Source: Rhynchosporium graminicola | Lineage: Eukaryota > Ascomycota > Leotiomycetes > Helotiales > Ploettnerulaceae | Reading direction: 5' to 3' | NCBI GenBank assembly: GCA_900074885.1 | Contig: FJUW01000019.1 | Coordinates: 640,002 to 704,001 of the forward strand | DNA length: 64,000 bases | In this document: in pieces, positions 59,480 to 64,000 of the stretch | Position numbering within the stretch: position 1 is the stretch's first letter | How the letters are laid out: every line of letters starts with the position of its first letter | Notes under the pieces: model-generated | What the model saw: the letters and a program-made list of their open reading frames with translations, nothing else | The model's database searches: none | Told to the model about the DNA's origin: nothing | Program-made: the position numbers and the translations under genes

Positions 59480-61690
59480 TAAGTAGGCGACTTAATACTA
59501 TACTTAAAGCTCCTCTATCTGTAATCTATAATTTCTAAAGTTTAAGAGCGATCTGAAAGCTTTAAATTTCTATCGAGTGAGATTCTTTATAAGAATATCT
59601 GCTAGTATATTATTAGTTAGCAGATAAGTTACTATAAATAATCCCTTAGCGTATTCTTACTTAAGCTATATATTCTGAATATCGATATATTATAGTTTAG
59701 TGATTATTCTCTCGCTTTTATTTATTCCTAGCTTAATTATTTATTATTTATTATAAAAAATATCCTAAGTCTCTCTAATTATAATAAGTATATAATAGTC
59801 GGTTATATATATACGGTATTAGGCGTGTTCAGCGTACGCTGAATATTATGATCTTTTAGTTCAGATAGCGTAGTTGATATAAGCTTAATCTTAACCCTAT
59901 TATAGAATATTCAGCGCAACTAGTCTTCTGGCAGAGTACCTCTAAGCATAGCTAACGTAGCCAGAATCCTTAAGCGAGACGCGTATAAAGTAACTAAGAA
60001 AAAGCGTCAGAGTAATATATTCAAACTACTTATATTAGGCTGATAAGAGGTAATAGTATCGATTTCGAGATCTCTTGTCTTAGTATATAACGTTATAACC
60101 CTTAGGGGTTTAATATAGTATATTAGCCGGACGAGTTATGATAATTCTTCGGCCTAAGGCGCTCGAGGACAAGCTTACTAAGAGGGGAGATATTATAATA
60201 GGCACGTGATAGTCGGTTATATATATATAGTATTAGGCGTGTTTAGCGTACGCTGAATATTATGATCTTTTAGTCCAGATAGCGTAGTTAGTATAAGCCT
60301 AACCTTAACCTCGTTATACTAATATTAAAGGCAAGGTCCTTGAAGAATATCTAAAGAGCTATAGTTTCTTTTACTAAGTTAGCTAATATAAGTAGTTTAG
60401 CTTTAGTAGTAGAGGTTATTATCATATCTTATATTAAAGCTTTCTAAATCACTAGTCCTCTATATATAAGGATTAGATATCCTTAGGATAATCTTCTAGA
60501 GTCTGAATTATCTATAAATAAAGTATTAGAAGCTATTACTAAAGCTCTTAGTATTCTCCTTTATAAATAATCACTAGAAATTAAGTATTATAAAGATATC
60601 GAATTAGCTAGTAGATAACTATAAAATAATCTGATAAGGGATTAGTTAGGTACTTAGAGAGCTATAAGATAATATATAATATATCTAGTCGAATTATAAT
60701 TATAATATAAAGAACTAATCTTACTCTCGTTTAAAATACTTTAATTAACTTCTTTAAAGCTTAGTTTGAATTCTTAATAAGACTAAGTTAAGAAAGTAAT
60801 ATAATTAAATAGTTTTTATTTATTTAATTAAACTTATATATAATCTTTTTAATATACTAATTATATATATATAAGATAGTTTTAAGCTTTTTATTTAAAG
60901 TATTCTAATAATAAGGAATTACTTAATATTACCTAGAATATATATATCGTATTCTGTATTTAGATAATCGATAAAGCTATACCTGAGCTCCTTATTATTA
61001 TTATAGAAGAGTACTTATATATTATCTATGTAGAATATAAGTATTAGTTTATAATTTCTATCTATAAATATATAAGGCTCCTCTAGATATAGAAATAGCT
61101 TAAGTTTAGTTAAGATAGCAGCTATATATCTATACTATAAGTATAAATAATCTCTTCTTCTATAGAGAGCGCGATTAACTCTAAGTACCTTTCTAGAATT
61201 AGATCTTCTAGGAAGAAAGAAGTAATATACTCTTTCTCCTTTAATATCCCTTAAAGTATTAAAAAATATATTAATAATAGTAAAGTACTTAATCTCTAGA
61301 TCGAAGTATACTATAAGAGCTATTACTATTCGGAATGATTTTGTATTAAGCGTACTAGTATAAGTTAAGATAATTATTACTTCGCTTTAAAGATCCCCTC
61401 TAACTACGATTCGAGAGCGATATCTTTTAATATATCTATCTTTATTAAGTTTATACTTAAAAACCTATATCAGAGGAATAAGTATTTATATTATATACTA
61501 ATCGTATATCTCAGATTCCTAGTAGCTTTATTTCTCTGTTTCCTATCTCTAGATCTATATCTTCAGAAAACTAAGCTTTTATTAGATAGTTCTTAAGATT
61601 ATTAAATCTCTTTAGTTCTAATAAGAGATCTATTATCTTAATTTTTAGAAGTTTAAGCTTTCTATTAACATTTGAAGACTAAGTCTCTAA
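59480..61690 (-). mobile_element. Copia-type element remnant (pol), interrupted by a miniature LTR element
   Basis: Minus-strand Ty1/Copia pol. Reverse transcriptase lies at about 60,960-61,240 (RVNRALYRRRDYLYL, then LILIFYIDNI where YVDDI is expected). RNase H lies at about 60,325-60,540 (GYLILIYRGL, TSTTKAKLLILANLVKE) and resumes at about 59,520-59,680 (VTYLLTNNILADILIKNLTR). The miniature element at 59,780-60,318 separates the two RNase H parts. Neither LTR could be identified. All frames contain stops. Confidence 0.8.
59775..60323 (+). mobile_element. Miniature LTR retrotransposon (TRIM-like), family C, copy 2, with target duplication
   Basis: LTRs of 125 bp at 59,780-59,904 and 60,194-60,318 flank a 289-bp interior, 539 bp in all. 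A perfect 5-bp target duplication CTAAT lies at 59,775-59,779 and 60,319-60,323. It is collinear with copy 1, differing by a short insert in the interior near 59,960-59,990 and by transitions. It inserted into the RNase H region of the Copia remnant. The 5' LTR is followed by AATATTCAGCG (59,906-59,916), complementary to LTR bases 59,837-59,847. Confidence 0.93.
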
Positions 61691-61698
61691 AGTAACAG

Positions 61699-62934
61699 TA
61701 TTATAAACTAGTATAGTTCTTAGTACCAAAACCGTCCTAGTACCAGAATACTAATAGTACTACCTAGTGGTATATACTAGACGAGTTTTAGTACTAGAAA
61801 AGAGTTAGTACTACTAGAGGAAAGGTACTAGCACGATTATAGTACGAAATAGCGAGTAGTATTATATATCTACTTGTATTAGAGTAATAATAGTATTATA
61901 GCTATAGGTAATCTATGATCATGTTATAAACTAGACTACTAGATAAGTCGCGAGAGCTTATACGCTCTGCAAGATAGTCTTATATAGCTAGCATAAGGGA
62001 ATAAAGGTTCTATATAAGACTAGCACTTCTATTATTAAGTAGGAGCTTTATACTTATATTCATATAATAATTAATACTTACTTATAATATCTTAATTCTA
62101 ATTAAGAACCGAACTTCTTATTTACTTTACTTTATAGCTAATACTAACTAACGAGCTTATATACCGCGTACTAGTTAGAACTAGGAATATTATACTTTAC
62201 GTATCTTACTTAAAGTATTATTAGTAAGAACGAAATAGCCCCTAAAGAAGGATCAGTTATAAAAGAAGGATCTTAAGTTAGTAAGATAAAGAAAATAGAT
62301 AAAATTACTCTACTCTAAGTTAACTTACTTAATACTTATTATAGAAACTATAATAACCTAGGATAATTTATCCTTTAGTACTAAATATACCTCGCCTTTA
62401 ATAGAGATAAGTTCGAAGCGGACTCTCTTAAAGTCTTATAGATTACTTTATTCCTTTATAATACTATAGCTTACTAGATCGAACTAGCTTTAAGTAATTA
62501 CTTAGTTAATTAATACTTAACTAGGGCTTATTCTATTACTATAACTGAAAAAAGTCGAGTTATCTTTCGAACTATCGCAGGCTTTATTACTATTATTAAA
62601 GGAGTCTTTAGAGACTCTAATAAGAAAGAATAAGCTAAGAAGCACTTACTCGGAATTCGATAGCGAGAATCTATTTACGATACTACTCTATATAGTTAGA
62701 CTAGATAGATAGTAGATTAAGAGCTTAATACTACTAGAGCCTTAAGGACTATATTAAGGATAAGCTCTTTAAGACTAATAAACTAAATAACTTAGAGGAC
62801 TTAATTAAATTATCTATTACTATTAATAAACGAATCTAGGAATAAGTAAAGGAGAAAGGAGGATACTTTATATTTACTTACTTCTATAAACTCTAATTTC
62901 TATAATAATAAAGTAAATATTAGGGGAATTTCTA
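61699..62934 (+). mobile_element. Gypsy family A, copy 3 (5' end only)
   Basis: A 496-bp LTR at 61,699-62,194 is followed by about 740 bp of the family A leader and gag region (from CTTTACGTATCTTAC, matching 36,824 onwards). Similarity ends at 62,934 where a Copia LTR begins, so the element is cut by that insertion or continues beyond the window. The gag remnant is stop-ridden. Confidence 0.88.
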
Positions 62935-63393
62935 TGAAAATTAAAGGTGGAAATCGGCTAAAAGGTCAGAATAATACGTAATTAATACGAATTGCTTTAC
63001 TTGCTTAAAGAGAGCTAACTACAGGAGAGATTCTAGCTACTTATATAGCTATATGAGCTCTCTAGAATATTCTATACTACGTAATACAGAACTCCATAGA
63101 AGAAGACACGTATACAGTAGAATTATACTACGTCAGTAGTACGTCAGTAGAAACCTCTAGAAGTACGATATACGTACTAGAGAGTAGTAGAACTCTATCG
63201 AGAACCTCTATAGTAAATCTAATAGAGTATGTAAGATATAGGCTATTGATAAGGTACAGGGTATAGGTGCCAGGTACAATAAGGTACATACGCAAGGTAC
63301 TGAACCAGGTACTAAGACTATGTACTGACAAGGTATAGAGTATATATACCGATACAGGCAAAACTGACTCAGGTACTAGTTATAAATCCAACA
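62935..63393 (-). repeat. Copia LTR (3' LTR of an element continuing past the window)
   Basis: In minus orientation it starts TGTTGGATTTATAAC and ends with TTTAATTTTCA (TG...CA tips), about 459 bp. A purine tract (plus-strand CGCCCCCTTAATT, 63,394 onward) abuts it, then Copia pol. It keeps many CA/TG pairs, so it is among the least mutated repeats here. It contains several GGTAC motifs between 63,250 and 63,375. Confidence 0.85.
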
Positions 63394-64000
63394 CGCCCCC
63401 TTAATTAGAGCCTTATAGTTAGTTTTAAAACAGAACTATATAAGGTAAATCTCTAATCGACTACCCTTAGGTTATTACAAAAGAAATAAAATAAGAAATA
63501 GAAATGCAACCTCGTAGCTACCCTCAAAGGTTAAATAAACCTAATTCTCTTATAATAATCTGAATTACTAGCTCTAATAAGCTAGTTCAAGGTGTTTTAT
63601 AAACTCCTTAAATTTAGGCCTATCTAGGGCTTTAGTAAACCCGTCTGCCTTTTGCTTCAAAGTACTAATTACTAATATAGATTAAATCTATAGTATCTTA
63701 ATTAATTAGATCCCTTACAAAGTAGTACTTTACAGCTATATGCTTAGTTCTCTCATAGAATTAAGGGTTTTTAGAGAGTAATAAAGCGCTATTATTATAA
63801 GTAAAAACCGGGAACCTCTCTTAGAAGTAATAGCCTAATTCGGTAAGAAGTTATCTTATATAGACCGCTTCTTTAACTGCCGAATTAATAGCTATATATT
63901 CAGCTTCTATAGTAGACTAAGCTATAATTGATTATAACTTCGACTTTCAAGAGAATAAGCAGCTTCCTATATAGAAGGAATAGCCGCTAGTGGACTTAGC
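63394..64000 (-). pseudogene. Copia pol C-terminus (RNase H), truncated by window end
   Basis: Minus-strand translation ends in QKADGFTKALDRPKFKEFIK, then HLELAY, the diagnostic Copia C-terminus. Upstream, with stops, are a RQLKKRSI region and a NSMRELSI region, corresponding in other frames to the conserved KEA(V/I)Y and ERTKHI motifs. Frames are interrupted by TAA/TAG codons. The rest of the element lies beyond 64,000. Confidence 0.88.

Overview
The window is nuclear DNA of a filamentous ascomycete (Pezizomycotina). Its genes have short spliceosomal introns of about 50-150 bp. The gene set is fungal in flavour (SEC9, PKR1, a Yvc1-type vacuolar TRP channel), and gene-rich blocks alternate sharply with extremely AT-rich, repeat-filled blocks carrying the signature of repeat-induced point mutation (RIP). 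I cannot name the species from sequence alone.

Layout. (1) About 1-17,520 is gene-bearing DNA: a weak transcription-factor-like remnant (1,182-1,575), EMC6 (+), a GTPBP1/2-family GTPase (-), SEC9 (+), a disabled YVC1 calcium channel (+), and a DEAH-box helicase resembling DHR2 (-). (2) About 17,521-44,600 is AT-rich and almost free of the dinucleotides CA and TG. It holds a complete Gypsy element (family A, 18,168-32,914, TSD AATAA) into which a second Gypsy (family B, 22,478-30,465) has nested, a solo 125-bp LTR (family C), a second complete family A copy (36,329-43,360, TSD GATAC), a 50-bp perfect inverted repeat and a ~200-bp tandem repeat. (3) About 44,650-48,970 is a small island of four compact housekeeping genes: SDHAF3 (-), MTQ2 (+), SMD1 (-) and PKR1 (-). 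(4) About 48,975-64,000 is again AT-rich: two copies of a miniature LTR element (TRIM-like), a third complete-length Gypsy (family D, 50,134-56,916), decayed Copia remnants, the 5' part of a third family A copy, and a Copia LTR with the end of its pol gene running out of the window.

Function. The intact genes are unlinked housekeeping functions: membrane protein insertion (EMC6), exocytic fusion (SEC9), ribosome biogenesis (DHR2-like), translation-linked GTPase, complex II assembly (SDHAF3), release-factor methylation (MTQ2), splicing (SMD1) and V-ATPase assembly (PKR1). No secondary-metabolite cluster, tRNA, rRNA or CRISPR was found. The most interesting items are the miniature LTR element, whose site just after the 5' LTR is complementary to an 11-mer inside its own LTR (as in Tf1-type self-priming), the decayed reading frame running antisense to gag-pol in element B, the YVC1 pseudogene, and the near-total CA/TG loss.

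Exon boundaries were placed by eye from reading frame, GT-AG signals and family resemblance. All transposon coding regions are too mutated to be functional.
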